A stretch of 64,000 nucleotides of DNA, from NCBI GenBank assembly GCA_002328075.1, contig DCVT01000018.1:11310-75309 (forward strand), written 5' to 3'. The notes beneath the pieces are model-generated. The model ran no database searches. It was not told the DNA's origin and worked only from the letters and a program-made list of their open reading frames with translations. The position numbers and the translations under genes were made by a program. Positions 16,980-25,565 of this stretch are shown here, one piece after another (position 1 is the stretch's first letter; each line of letters begins with the position of its first letter). Origin of the DNA: Anaerolineales bacterium UBA2181 (GTDB lineage Bacteria > Chloroflexota > Anaerolineae > Promineifilales > UBA4811).

Positions 16980-18569
16980 GTGAAACACCGGAACTGGTCA
17001 TCCTGGTTGTTTCTGTTGGCGGTTGTGATCTCGGTGACGCTGGTCGGTTGCCAGAGCAAGGCGCAGCCAGCCAGTTTGGTGTACGGCCTTACGCTGATCC
17101 CGTCCGGGATTGATCCTCATATCCATGCGTCGTCGGAATTGGGGATCCCGCTGCGAAGCGTGTACGACACGTTGGTCTACCTGGACCCCGATACCGGCGT
17201 TTTTGTGCCCGGATTGGCGACCGAATGGACGGTGTCTGAAGACGGCCGGCGGTACACGTTCAAACTCCGCACCGGGGTCCGTTTTCACGACGGAAGCCGC
17301 TTTGATGCCCAGGCGGTCAAATTCAACCTGGAACGCGTGTTGAACCCAGAAACGGGCTCACAAAAGGCGCGATACATGGTGGGTTCGCTCCGGCAGATCG
17401 AGGTGCCGGACGAGCTGACTGTCGTGCTGGACCTGGCGGAGCCCTACGCGCCGCTGTTGGACTCGCTGAGCCAGGTCTATCTGGGAATGGCATCCCCGAC
17501 CGCCGTTCAGAAGTGGGGCAACGCGGACTATCAGTTTCACCAGGTAGGCACCGGACCGTACCGCTTGGCCGAGTATGTGCCCGGTGATCACCTCACCCTA
17601 ACCCGCTACACCGACTATGACTGGGGACCGTCGTTTCTCCGTGCCGAGGGCCGGAACCAGGTCGGCGAGGTCGTCTTTCGTTTTTACCAAGACCCGGCCA
17701 CGCGCGCGGTGGCGCTCGAGTCCGGCCAGGCGCACGTCATGGGAGAGATACCGCCCCAGGACGCGGCGCGGATAGAGGGCCGGTCCGATCTGGCCCTCCT
17801 ACCGGTCCCCATTCCCGGGCAGCCGCTGCAGCTATTCATCAACTCGACCCGCCCACCCACCGACGAGCTGGCGGTGCGTCGGGCCCTGATCCAGGCGGTG
17901 GACCGGGCGGCGGTTGTCCAGACGGTTTTTGGGTCCTGGTCGCCGGTGGCTGACGGGCCCTTGACGGCGGTAACCATGGCGCACCTGGGCGGGTTCGGAG
18001 ACATGTATCCGTACCGGCCGTCGGTTGCAGCGGCGCTGCTGGACCAGGCCGGTTGGGTGGACCCGGACGGTGACGGGGTTCGTGCGCGGGACGGCCGGAC
18101 CCTGAACATCAGCTTCTACTATATGAGCTGGGGCATGATGCCTGAGGTGGCTCAAATGGTGGAGAACGCCTGGCGAGCAGTGGGTTTTCAAGTGGAGAGC
18201 CAACTGGTGGCCTACCCCGCCGCGCTGGAAGCTGCCCGCAATGGCGATCATAACGTCATACCTTTTAACCTATCGGGAACCGATCCCTCCATGCTGGACA
18301 GTTTTTACACCAGCGGGGGCGGGTTCAACTGGTCCAAGGTGAGTGACCCTGACCTGGATGCCTGGTTCCAGGCCGCCTCGGTGTCCACCCAGTTGGCCGA
18401 GCGGATTACCCTGTACCAACGGGCGCAGCAACGGATCATGGAGCAAGCTCTGGTGATGCCCGTCAGAGATTATGTCAACTTGAATGGGGTCAGCCGTCAG
18501 ATGGCGGGGCTGCGGTATGACGCTCAGGGGTGGTTCCCACTGTTGGCGACTCTCTCGGTTCAGGAGTAA
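16980..18569 (+). CDS. ABC transporter substrate-binding lipoprotein (peptide/nickel, SBP family 5)
   Basis: 529 residues. The GTG at 16980 has GGAGG at 5 nt; a GTG at 16974 overlaps the site itself and is less likely. A lipoprotein signal (LLAVVISVTLVGC) places it outside the membrane. The family 5 pattern is clear: GLTLIPSGIDPHIH, the TYTFKLR-like segment RRYTFKLRTGVRFHDG, and WGNADYQFHQVGTGPY. Such proteins capture oligopeptides, dipeptides or related solutes. The two permease genes follow directly, and no ATPase gene is present nearby. Confidence 0.92.
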   Translation: MKHRNWSSWLFLLAVVISVTLVGCQSKAQPASLVYGLTLIPSGIDPHIHASSELGIPLRSVYDTLVYLDPDTGVFVPGLATEWTVSEDGRRYTFKLRTGVRFHDGSRFDAQAVKFNLERVLNPETGSQKARYMVGSLRQIEVPDELTVVLDLAEPYAPLLDSLSQVYLGMASPTAVQKWGNADYQFHQVGTGPYRLAEYVPGDHLTLTRYTDYDWGPSFLRAEGRNQVGEVVFRFYQDPATRAVALESGQAHVMGEIPPQDAARIEGRSDLALLPVPIPGQPLQLFINSTRPPTDELAVRRALIQAVDRAAVVQTVFGSWSPVADGPLTAVTMAHLGGFGDMYPYRPSVAAALLDQAGWVDPDGDGVRARDGRTLNISFYYMSWGMMPEVAQMVENAWRAVGFQVESQLVAYPAALEAARNGDHNVIPFNLSGTDPSMLDSFYTSGGGFNWSKVSDPDLDAWFQAASVSTQLAERITLYQRAQQRIMEQALVMPVRDYVNLNGVSRQMAGLRYDAQGWFPLLATLSVQE

Positions 18570-19501
18570 CGCTGACCCGATACCTGCTCCGGCGCCTGCT
18601 GGGTCTGGTGCCCACGCTGTGGGCAATAGCAACCCTCACATTCGGCGCGCTCTACCTGGTGCCGGGAGATCCGGCGCTGGTGTTGCTCTCTGAAAGCCAT
18701 GCGACGGCCGCAGAGATTGCCCGGCGACGCGCCGAGCTGGGCCTGGACGCCAGTCTTCCCGAGCAGTACGGCAGGTATCTGGCGCGGATCGTGCAGGGCG
18801 ATCTGGGCACGTCGCTCTTTACCGGCCGGCCGGTGACGGCCGAGATCCGCCAACAGCTGCCGGCCACCCTGCAGCTGGCCGTGGCAGCCTCCGCGGTTGC
18901 CGTCACGCTGGGGCTGGCCATGGGCCTGTTGGCAGCCGTCAACCGGGGGCACTGGCCGGACGCAGTCATCACCGCAGCGGCCACGGTGGGGATCGCTACG
19001 CCCGTGTTTTGGTCCGGGTTGTTGGCCATGTGGCTCTTTGCGTTGGTGTTGGGTTGGCTTCCGGCAACCGGACAGGGCGGGCTCGAGTACCTGGTGCTGC
19101 CGGCCGGCGTTCTGGGGATCTCTTCAGCCGGCGCCATCGCCCGCGTCTGCCGGGCCAGCCTGATAGAGGTGATGGACCGGCCGTACATCCTGGCCGCCCG
19201 GGCGCGCGGCATCTGGCCCCGTTCGCTCCTGATGCGGCACGCGCTGCGGGTTGCCCTCCTACCCACCGTCACGGTCATCGGTGTGCAGTTTGGGTTTCTG
19301 ATGGGCGGAGCCGTGGTTACCGAGACAGTCTTTGCTCGCCAAGGGCTGGGCCGGCTGGTGGTGGAGGCTATCCTTCGCAAAGACCTGCCGCTGGTTCTGG
19401 GCACGGTGTTGGTGGGGGCTACCGGGTACGTGCTGATCAACCTGTGCACCGACATCCTGTACGGAGTGCTGGACCCCCGAGTGCGTGATGGTGGGCGGTG
19501 A
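18530..19501 (+). CDS. ABC transporter permease (DppB/OppB type)
   Basis: About 309-323 residues with six membrane segments. The N-terminus YLLRRLLGLVPTLWAIATL and LVPGDPA are hallmarks of the DppB/OppB permease, and the EAA loop for the ATPase reads ARAQG-like (YILAARARGIWPRSLLMRHA). The GTG at 18530 overlaps the preceding gene by 40 nt and has a poor ribosome site. A CTG at 18572, with AGGAG at 5 nt, would give the more typical start LTRYLLRRLL; I keep the GTG but regard the CTG as likely. Works with the binding protein and the next permease. Confidence 0.88.
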   Translation: MVPTVGDSLGSGVTLTRYLLRRLLGLVPTLWAIATLTFGALYLVPGDPALVLLSESHATAAEIARRRAELGLDASLPEQYGRYLARIVQGDLGTSLFTGRPVTAEIRQQLPATLQLAVAASAVAVTLGLAMGLLAAVNRGHWPDAVITAAATVGIATPVFWSGLLAMWLFALVLGWLPATGQGGLEYLVLPAGVLGISSAGAIARVCRASLIEVMDRPYILAARARGIWPRSLLMRHALRVALLPTVTVIGVQFGFLMGGAVVTETVFARQGLGRLVVEAILRKDLPLVLGTVLVGATGYVLINLCTDILYGVLDPRVRDGGR

Positions 19502-20346
19502 CGAACGTGTTGCGTCGAGAGTCACACCGCTTGAGTCGCCCGTTCTCGACCGCTGGATGGTGCAGCGCGGCAGTCCTGGCGCTGATCGTCCTCCTGGCGG
19601 GTTTGGCGCCCTGGATCGGCCTTCCCGACCCTCTGGCCATGTCGCCGCCCGACCGATTGCAGCCGCCGGGAGCTCAGCACCTTCTGGGCACGGATCCGTT
19701 CGGCCGTGATCTGGCGAGCCGGCTTGTTTGGGGCAGCCGGCGCACACTGGCCGCAGCTGCGGTGGCCGTCCTGATCACGTTAGGCGGTGGGCTGCCTCTT
19801 GGGTTGCTCGCGGGCTATCACCGCGGATGGATTGATGAGCTGATTGTTCGGGTGGTGGACGTGCTGCTGGCCTTCCCCGGGGTGCTGATGATCCTGGGTC
19901 TGGTTGCGTTGCTGGGCCCCGGGTCGCGCACGGTGGCCTTGGCGGTCGGAATCACCGGGGTGCCCGTGATGACCCGCGTAGTCCGCTCGGCCGTATTGTC
20001 GGTGCGGGAAGAGGCCTTTGTGGAGGCCGCCCGTTCGGTCGGGTGTCGCGCCGGCCGGGTTGTCGTTCGTCATCTGCTGCCCAATGTGGCCGGGCCGGTG
20101 ATCGCCTTTACCGCGGTTCAGTTCGGGTGGGCCATGCTCAACGCCACGGCCGTGAGCTTTTTGGGATTGGGCGAATCTCCGGCCGTGCCCGAGTGGGGCA
20201 CCATGCTCAACCTGGGACGGGGTTATCTGCGCAGTGCGCCCTGGGCCAGCGCTGTGCCAGGGCTGGCGATCACCGTCACCGTGCTGTGCGTGAACCTGCT
20301 GAGCGACACGTTGCAGGACCGGTGGAACCCACCCGGACGCGGCTGA
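19498..20346 (+). CDS. ABC transporter permease (DppC/OppC type)
   Basis: 282 residues. Typical DppC features: HLLGTDPFGRDLASRLVWGS, then the EAA loop FVEAARSVGCRAGRVVVRHL and the end ESPAVPEWGTMLNLGRGY. Five or six membrane segments. It overlaps the DppB-type gene by 4 nt (GTGA), so it is translationally coupled. No DppD/DppF ATPase is encoded in the 24 kb on either side of it shown here, so energising subunits must be elsewhere in the genome or shared. Confidence 0.9.
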   Translation: MTNVLRRESHRLSRPFSTAGWCSAAVLALIVLLAGLAPWIGLPDPLAMSPPDRLQPPGAQHLLGTDPFGRDLASRLVWGSRRTLAAAAVAVLITLGGGLPLGLLAGYHRGWIDELIVRVVDVLLAFPGVLMILGLVALLGPGSRTVALAVGITGVPVMTRVVRSAVLSVREEAFVEAARSVGCRAGRVVVRHLLPNVAGPVIAFTAVQFGWAMLNATAVSFLGLGESPAVPEWGTMLNLGRGYLRSAPWASAVPGLAITVTVLCVNLLSDTLQDRWNPPGRG

Positions 20347-20504
20347 AACCGGGAAGAGGCAGGTTGACATAACCTACAGGCAACGGGGGAGATCCGTGCA
20401 CCGGCCGGAACGGGATGAGGGTTGAACCCAGGCGCCTTGAGCCGGTTGGCGCGGCATCTGGCCTTGGTGGGCGTGCGCCAGGTGGCCCAGACCGCCCGTG
20501 ACGG

Positions 20505-20520
20505 TGTGCATGGCGACACA
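20505..20520 (+). repeat. Single copy of the TGTGCANNGCGACACA motif
   Basis: TGTGCATGGCGACACA in the 224-bp gap between the convergent permease and FGE-like lipoprotein genes. It matches the copies next to parA and at 25427. I see nothing else supportable in this gap. Confidence 0.55.
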
Positions 20521-20570
20521 GAACGGGTGTTGGCCGTCGCAGCGAATGTCGATTCGATGAGGCCGATTCG

Positions 20571-23132
20571 CTACCCGTCTCTGGCGCACCGCACGCCGTG
20601 ATCGGCGGCGTACCCCTGAACTCCGCCTGAGTGGCGGTGCGCCGCGCGCAGCGCCCACCACAGGTTGTTGTAACCGCCGCCGCGCAACACGCGATCCACT
20701 CCCTGAACCGGTCCGGCCGGATCGGCTTCCGGTGCAACCCCATAGTAGGTTGGTTGATACCAATCCGAAACCCACTCCCAGACGTTGCCCGCCATGCCCA
20801 ACACCCCATACGGCGAGGCGCCCTCCAGGTAGCTCTCTACCGGAACGGTGTCGCCGTGCGGTACACGACCGTCGTCCTGATTGCTGCCCCAGGGCCAGAT
20901 GCGTCCGTCGGTTCCCCGCGCTGCCTTTTCCCATTCTGCCTCGGTTGGCAGCCGTTTGCCGGCCCACAGGCAATAGGCATTGGCATCCTCCCATGATAGC
21001 CACCTCACGGGATGATCCTGACGGTCCGCAGCGTCAAACGCGCGCCAGGTATACTGAATAGCGTCGCCCTTGAGCTGGCTGGTGGTTCGGTAACCGGTGG
21101 CATCGACAAAGGTGCGGAACTGCGAGAGGGTCACCTCGGTGCGGTCAATGTAGTAGCTCTTGAGGGTGACAAGGCGCTGTGGCGACTCGTCGGTGAACTC
21201 GTCCGCCCGGCATCCGCCACCGCAATCCCGGAAATAGGCCGCAGTCTGCTCCTCGTTGCTGCCCCGCACAAAGGGCCCGGCCGGAATGTACACCATGTCG
21301 TCGGTGTCGCGGCGTTCTATCACCAGCGTTCCGATCATGCGGTCAAACACAACCGTCTGCGTGGGAACGTGCAGGCTGATGGCCAGTGCGTGGTACGACC
21401 CCAGCAGGGTGGTGGGGTCAGCGGCGTCCGGTGGTGGGCTAAAGGGAAACAGTGCCACCGGGTCCGAGAGCACCGTTCGTCCATCAGACAGCTGCACCTG
21501 CCAGACGGCCAGGTAACCCCGCACGTCCCCGGCCGCGGTCACCGGCTGGATCTGCTGCAGATCGCCAAATCCCGGAAAACGGCCGGCTGGCGCGGCGGCC
21601 ACCCATTGATCAAAAGACTGGCCGGCTGCCGGTCCTTCAGAGACCGGCCAGGGCGCCACCGAGACCGCCAGAGGGCCGTCCGGCAGCTCGAAACCGGCAC
21701 CCGTGGTCGAGGGCAGGAGGGTCCACCCGACCGGGAACTGCAGGCGGTAGCCCAATCCATCATGGCGATAGACCTGCATGTCGGCCGGCACCCCCACCGC
21801 CTGGCTGATGACAGTGGAGGCCACAATCTGCCCGAATTCTGCATCAAACGCCGGATCAAGCAGCTGTAGCGCCAAGGCATGATAGGCCGGTTGATCGGCT
21901 TCCAACACGGCCATGGGCTGCGAAGACTCGAGCACCCCATCAGTTCGTCGCTGGCTCCAGGTCAGCAGGTAGCCGGCTTGCCCGCTGGCGGCCCAAATGG
22001 CTTTCGTGATGTTCACATTCTCCAGGTTCGGCGTCGTTTCGCGAAGGCGCGTTTCCACCCAGCTTCGGAAGCTCTGCCCCTCGGCCGGTAGGGAGGCGGG
22101 CACCGGTGCCGAACCCGGCAGCCACGGTCCGGCGGTCACGACCGTCTCCTCGCCCGGAGGTTGAAGGTTGACCGAGTTGCCCAGCGTAAAGCTGATCCAG
22201 CCCGCGGGCAGGAGCAAGGAGTATCCCTGGCCGTGGAAGATGCTTGTGTCGGACACCCCCTCCGTTGCTGCTGGTCGGTAGGCTATGGGTTTCTGGGCTG
22301 CCGGAATGAGCCATACGGATCGCAACACCGGCTCCGGCGCGGCGACATCGAAAAAGAGTATGCCGTCGGTATCCCGGGCAGCGCTCCAGCCGGTGGAAAA
22401 GACCGGAATCTGGCCGGGCGGCAGCTCCAGGTTGGGCATCAGGCCCAGCACATTGGTGTTTAGATCGACCTGCAACCGCCCCGGTCCCAACCAGATGTCC
22501 CGCAGTTGGGTGATAAAGGCGCTGGACGCGATGGGTTGGGGGGCTTGAGGAAAAGTCCCGATGTTCACGGTTCCCGGGAGCAAGCTGGCCAACGTGCCGT
22601 ATTCCTGGTTTTCCAGCGCCCGGACCGTGGCCATGATGCCTCTGCTGGAATCTGGTTGGTCGGCGCCCATCTCCTGGCTGAGGCACCGCACCCGCAGACC
22701 GTCCAGACTGGTGTGCAGCTCGTAGTGGCGCATTCCATCGGTGACGATCACCATGTAGCCGGGCACCTCCTGGGCCGCAGCGGTCTCGCCGGCGCGAGGA
22801 CACCCCATCGTGTCGTCGGCAAAGACGGTGGGCGTGACCGACGTCACGACCAGCGTCACCGGGTCGCGCCCAAGGTGGACGGCCAATGCATAGGTCGCGG
22901 CCTGAACCGCGTTGGCTGCCTCCTCCGGAAGGGTGGCTAACGTTGCCGCGATGGGCGGGGTCAGCGTACCGGCTGGGGTCAGGTCGAGCTGGTCCGGCGC
23001 CGGCGTGGGCACCGGCCGGCTCCCAAAGCTGCAGGCCAAACCGGCAACCGCCAGGGCCAGCAACGTCAGGCCGGCAAAGGACCGGGCTCGGCTGACGGCT
23101 TTGTGTAGATCAGGCGTGGCTTCATTAGTCAT
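20571..23132 (-). CDS. Lipoprotein with C-terminal formylglycine-generating-enzyme-like domain
   Basis: 853 residues from the ATG that overlaps the preceding phosphatase stop by 4 nt. The signal LTLLALAVAGLAC carries a lipobox, so it is an extracytoplasmic lipoprotein. The middle ~550 residues are not recognised, though two related stretches (GYSLLLPAGWISF and GYRLQFPVGWTLL) suggest an internally duplicated PsbP/DUF-like beta domain. From ~590 comes an FGE-sulfatase/SUMF1 fold: VYIPAGPFVRGSN, EVTLSQFRTFV, KRLPTEAEWEKAARG, GNVWEWVSDWY and RVLRGGGYNN. The Cys pair of true FGE near the end is not evident, so a non-catalytic or ligand-binding role (as in many bacterial SUMF1 proteins) is possible. 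Confidence 0.8.
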   Translation of the reverse strand: MTNEATPDLHKAVSRARSFAGLTLLALAVAGLACSFGSRPVPTPAPDQLDLTPAGTLTPPIAATLATLPEEAANAVQAATYALAVHLGRDPVTLVVTSVTPTVFADDTMGCPRAGETAAAQEVPGYMVIVTDGMRHYELHTSLDGLRVRCLSQEMGADQPDSSRGIMATVRALENQEYGTLASLLPGTVNIGTFPQAPQPIASSAFITQLRDIWLGPGRLQVDLNTNVLGLMPNLELPPGQIPVFSTGWSAARDTDGILFFDVAAPEPVLRSVWLIPAAQKPIAYRPAATEGVSDTSIFHGQGYSLLLPAGWISFTLGNSVNLQPPGEETVVTAGPWLPGSAPVPASLPAEGQSFRSWVETRLRETTPNLENVNITKAIWAASGQAGYLLTWSQRRTDGVLESSQPMAVLEADQPAYHALALQLLDPAFDAEFGQIVASTVISQAVGVPADMQVYRHDGLGYRLQFPVGWTLLPSTTGAGFELPDGPLAVSVAPWPVSEGPAAGQSFDQWVAAAPAGRFPGFGDLQQIQPVTAAGDVRGYLAVWQVQLSDGRTVLSDPVALFPFSPPPDAADPTTLLGSYHALAISLHVPTQTVVFDRMIGTLVIERRDTDDMVYIPAGPFVRGSNEEQTAAYFRDCGGGCRADEFTDESPQRLVTLKSYYIDRTEVTLSQFRTFVDATGYRTTSQLKGDAIQYTWRAFDAADRQDHPVRWLSWEDANAYCLWAGKRLPTEAEWEKAARGTDGRIWPWGSNQDDGRVPHGDTVPVESYLEGASPYGVLGMAGNVWEWVSDWYQPTYYGVAPEADPAGPVQGVDRVLRGGGYNNLWWALRAAHRHSGGVQGYAADHGVRCARDG

Positions 23133-24130
23133 GGATTGTCCCCCGGGCGCACAGGCTCGTGCAATCGGATAAAGTTCTCCGCCATCTGTACCAGTTCCCG
23201 GTTGCCGATGTAGAACGGGGTGCGCTGGTGCAAAGAAGTAGGCTGGAGGTCCAGGGTGGGTTGGACGCCGTCGCTGGCTGCACCACCTGCCTGCTCGGCC
23301 AGGAAGGCCAGTGCGTTTGCCTCGAAAACCAGTCGCATTTTGCCCTGCGGGTAGATGGTGTCCGCCGGGTAACAAAAGATGCCGCCGCCCAGCAGGCTGC
23401 GGTGAAAGTCCGCCACCAGTGAGCCAGTGTACCGCATCGATAGCCCGCCGGGGAACGTGCTGTCTTTGCCCTGCAGGTAGCGGGCGAAACGGCGGCTTCC
23501 CGGAGTCCAAAAGTCGTCATGCGCATGGTTGAGGCTGTAATAGCGAGGTGGGGACGGGATGCGGACGTCCTCGTGCGAGAGCAGGAACTCACCCAGGCCG
23601 GGATCCAGGGAAAATGCGTTGACGCCATGGCCGCTGCTGTACACCATGACGGTGCTCGAGCCGTACAGAAGGTAACCGGCCGCGACCAGGTTCCTCCCGG
23701 ATTGCAGGCAGTCGGCCAGACCTCCCTCCGGGCCGTCGGCCAGGCGCCGGTAGACGGCAAATACCGTCCCCAGGCTCACCGTGTAATCAGTCTGAGAGAC
23801 TCCGTCCAGTGGGTCCAACAACAATACATACTTGCCCTCGATGTTGGTGCTGATCGGCTCGGCGTGGCTTTCGCTGGCAATGACGCCGACGCGGTTGGTC
23901 CGTTGGTTCAGGTGAATAAAGGTTGCGTCGGCAAAACGGTACAGCCGGCTGGCTTTGGGTTCCTGACTCGCCTGTGCCGATTCCAGGATGTTGGCCCGGG
24001 TGGCTTCACGCGCTACCACCTTGCCGGCCAGCGCCAGGTCGTACAGCAACCCGGTGAGCGTTCCGGTCGCGTCCGGGACGCTCCGTTGGGCGGTCAAGAT
24101 ATGACGACCCAAGGTCATGGTCAGTGACAT
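23129..24130 (-). CDS. fbp: Class I fructose-1,6-bisphosphatase
   Basis: 333 residues, the normal length. The metal-binding signature reads LLLDPLDGVSQTDYTVSLGT, equivalent to the family's DPLDGSSN-type motif, with Val-Ser-Gln-Thr in place of Ser-Ser-Asn-Ile. Also seen: GYLLYGSSTVMVYSSG and the substrate-side RYTGSLVADFHR. It removes the 1-phosphate of fructose-1,6-bisphosphate in gluconeogenesis or the Calvin cycle. AAAGGA precedes the ATG at 8 nt. It is the first gene of a two-gene operon with the FGE-like lipoprotein, an unexpected partner. Confidence 0.93.
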   Translation of the reverse strand: MSLTMTLGRHILTAQRSVPDATGTLTGLLYDLALAGKVVAREATRANILESAQASQEPKASRLYRFADATFIHLNQRTNRVGVIASESHAEPISTNIEGKYVLLLDPLDGVSQTDYTVSLGTVFAVYRRLADGPEGGLADCLQSGRNLVAAGYLLYGSSTVMVYSSGHGVNAFSLDPGLGEFLLSHEDVRIPSPPRYYSLNHAHDDFWTPGSRRFARYLQGKDSTFPGGLSMRYTGSLVADFHRSLLGGGIFCYPADTIYPQGKMRLVFEANALAFLAEQAGGAASDGVQPTLDLQPTSLHQRTPFYIGNRELVQMAENFIRLHEPVRPGDNP

Positions 24131-24176
24131 GGTTCACGTCCTTTCCCGAGGTTGGCAGCCGCGCAAGATCGCGCCA

Positions 24177-24205
24177 AGTATATCGATTTTGCGGCGGCAC
24201 GCCAA
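24177..24205 (-). promoter_or_regulatory. Promoter of fbp
   Basis: Minus strand: TTGGCG (24200-24205), 17-nt spacer, TATACT (24177-24182). It overlaps the opposing promoter of the methyltransferase gene, so the two should compete for polymerase. Confidence 0.65.
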
Positions 24206-24217
24206 TTGCAGTACACT
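24189..24217 (+). promoter_or_regulatory. Promoter of the methyltransferase gene
   Basis: TTGCGG (24189-24194), 17-nt spacer, TACACT (24212-24217), only 10 nt before the ATG, so the transcript would have almost no leader. Its -35 lies inside the spacer of the fbp promoter. Confidence 0.6.
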
Positions 24218-24227
24218 GACGACCGCG

Positions 24228-25412
24228 ATGCAGCTTGAAGACTGGAGACTGCTGCTTGAGCCGGCCGGCCAGAGCCTCCTGGCAGAGGCGACGGCACGCC
24301 AGCCCACCCCGGAGACGCTGCTCAAGCATCTGACCGATCTGCGCCGCCGTCACCCGTCAGGCCTGGTTTCGGCCGCGCTCGAGACGGCGATGCTGCGCCG
24401 CCGGGCGGCGGACAAGTTCGAGCGGGCCGGCTCGCTATATTGGACTGCCGAAGCCCTGGAGCAGGCTTCCGGAGAGCGAATAGCCGCGCACCGGGCGGAG
24501 CGTTTTTGGCTGCTTGGAGTCCGCCGGCTGGGCGACCTCGGTTGTGGAGCAGGAGGCGATGCGCTGGTCCTGGCGGCCGGGGCGTGGGTGCTCGGCGTGG
24601 ACCGCGACGAGTTGCGACTGAGCATGGCGCGCGAGAACTGCCGCGCTTACGGCCGGGAAGCGCAGTTCCAACCGCTGCTGGCCGATCTCCACGGCTGGAC
24701 ACCAACCGGCCTGGACGCGCTGTTTTTCGACCCGGGCCGGCGGGCCCCCGACGGCCGGCGGATTCACTCAGTGGCGCACTACCGGCCGCCCCTGGCGGTC
24801 ATTGAGAACTGGCTGCCGCGGGTGCCGAACCTGGCGGTCAAGGTCAGCCCGGGCGTGGACGATGCCGAGTTGCCTCCGGGCGCCGAGGTCGAGTTTGTCT
24901 CCGAGCGAGGCCTGGTCAAGGAGGCGGTTCTGTGGTTCGGCGACCTTCGTACCCGGGCCGGTCGCCGCGCCACGCTGCTGCCGGGACCGCACTCGCTCAC
25001 CGACGAGGATCGCGCACCGGTGGACGTCGGCCGGCCCGGCCCGTTTCTTTACGAACCCGACGGAGCGGTGATCCGAGCGCACCTGGTGGAGCAACTCGCT
25101 GCTCGCCTGGGAGCCAAGAAGCTGGACCCCCAGATCGCCTACCTTACCTCCCATCAGTTGACCGCAACCCCTTTTGCCACCGCCTACCAGATTGACGAGT
25201 GGATGCCGTTTCAACTCAAGAGACTGCGGGCCCGACTGCGGTCGCTGGACGTGGGCCGCGTGGTGGTCAAAAAGCGGGGCTCCCCCCTGGATCCGGCAGA
25301 GCTGGCCCACCGGCTGCGCCTGACCGGACAGACGGAGCGGGTGTTATTTCTGACCCGCGTGGACGGCGGCCCGGCGGTGTTGATCGGCCGGTCCCTCCAG
25401 GCTTGGGAGTGA
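24228..25412 (+). CDS. Class I SAM-dependent methyltransferase with THUMP-like C-terminus
   Basis: 394 residues. The SAM-binding motif I is LGDLGCGAGGDALVLA (about residue 100), acidic motif II LGVDRDELRLSMA, and motif IV LDALFFDPGRRA. The C-terminal ~100 residues (LRSLDVGRVVVKKRGSPLDP) match the THUMP-like domain common in this uncharacterised methyltransferase group. The DPGRR motif is typical of it. RNA or small-molecule substrate is unknown. The ATG is chosen because the conserved N-terminus starts there and a good promoter ends 10 nt upstream; there is no ribosome-binding site, so the mRNA is probably leaderless. Confidence 0.8.
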   Translation: MQLEDWRLLLEPAGQSLLAEATARQPTPETLLKHLTDLRRRHPSGLVSAALETAMLRRRAADKFERAGSLYWTAEALEQASGERIAAHRAERFWLLGVRRLGDLGCGAGGDALVLAAGAWVLGVDRDELRLSMARENCRAYGREAQFQPLLADLHGWTPTGLDALFFDPGRRAPDGRRIHSVAHYRPPLAVIENWLPRVPNLAVKVSPGVDDAELPPGAEVEFVSERGLVKEAVLWFGDLRTRAGRRATLLPGPHSLTDEDRAPVDVGRPGPFLYEPDGAVIRAHLVEQLAARLGAKKLDPQIAYLTSHQLTATPFATAYQIDEWMPFQLKRLRARLRSLDVGRVVVKKRGSPLDPAELAHRLRLTGQTERVLFLTRVDGGPAVLIGRSLQAWE

Positions 25413-25426
25413 GCCCGCCTTCAGGG

Positions 25427-25442
25427 TGTGCAGGGCGACACA
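25427..25442 (+). repeat. Single copy of the TGTGCANNGCGACACA motif
   Basis: TGTGCAGGGCGACACA lies 15 bp after the methyltransferase stop and about 45 bp before the next promoter. It is intergenic and in the same orientation as the other copies. Confidence 0.55.
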
Positions 25443-25486
25443 TTGGCTGTCGAGGCCGGCCGGGAACCCACGTGACGCGGCGCCCC

Positions 25487-25515
25487 TTGCTCGGGCGCCG
25501 GACGCATGAGACAAT
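25487..25515 (+). promoter_or_regulatory. Promoter of the nucleotide-sugar dehydrogenase gene
   Basis: TTGCTC (25487-25492), 17-nt spacer, GACAAT (25510-25515), followed by the 10-bp palindrome CCCACGTGGG. About 50 nt before the ATG. Confidence 0.5.
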
Positions 25516-25565
25516 AGCCCACGTGGGGCGCCAACGGGGTTCCCCGGCCCAGGCAAGGAGCAGTC

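Noticed and set aside
20373..20380. CCTACAGG resembling the iteron core
   Set aside because: Only eight bases match, it is isolated and away from the initiator gene, and a chance match is likely.
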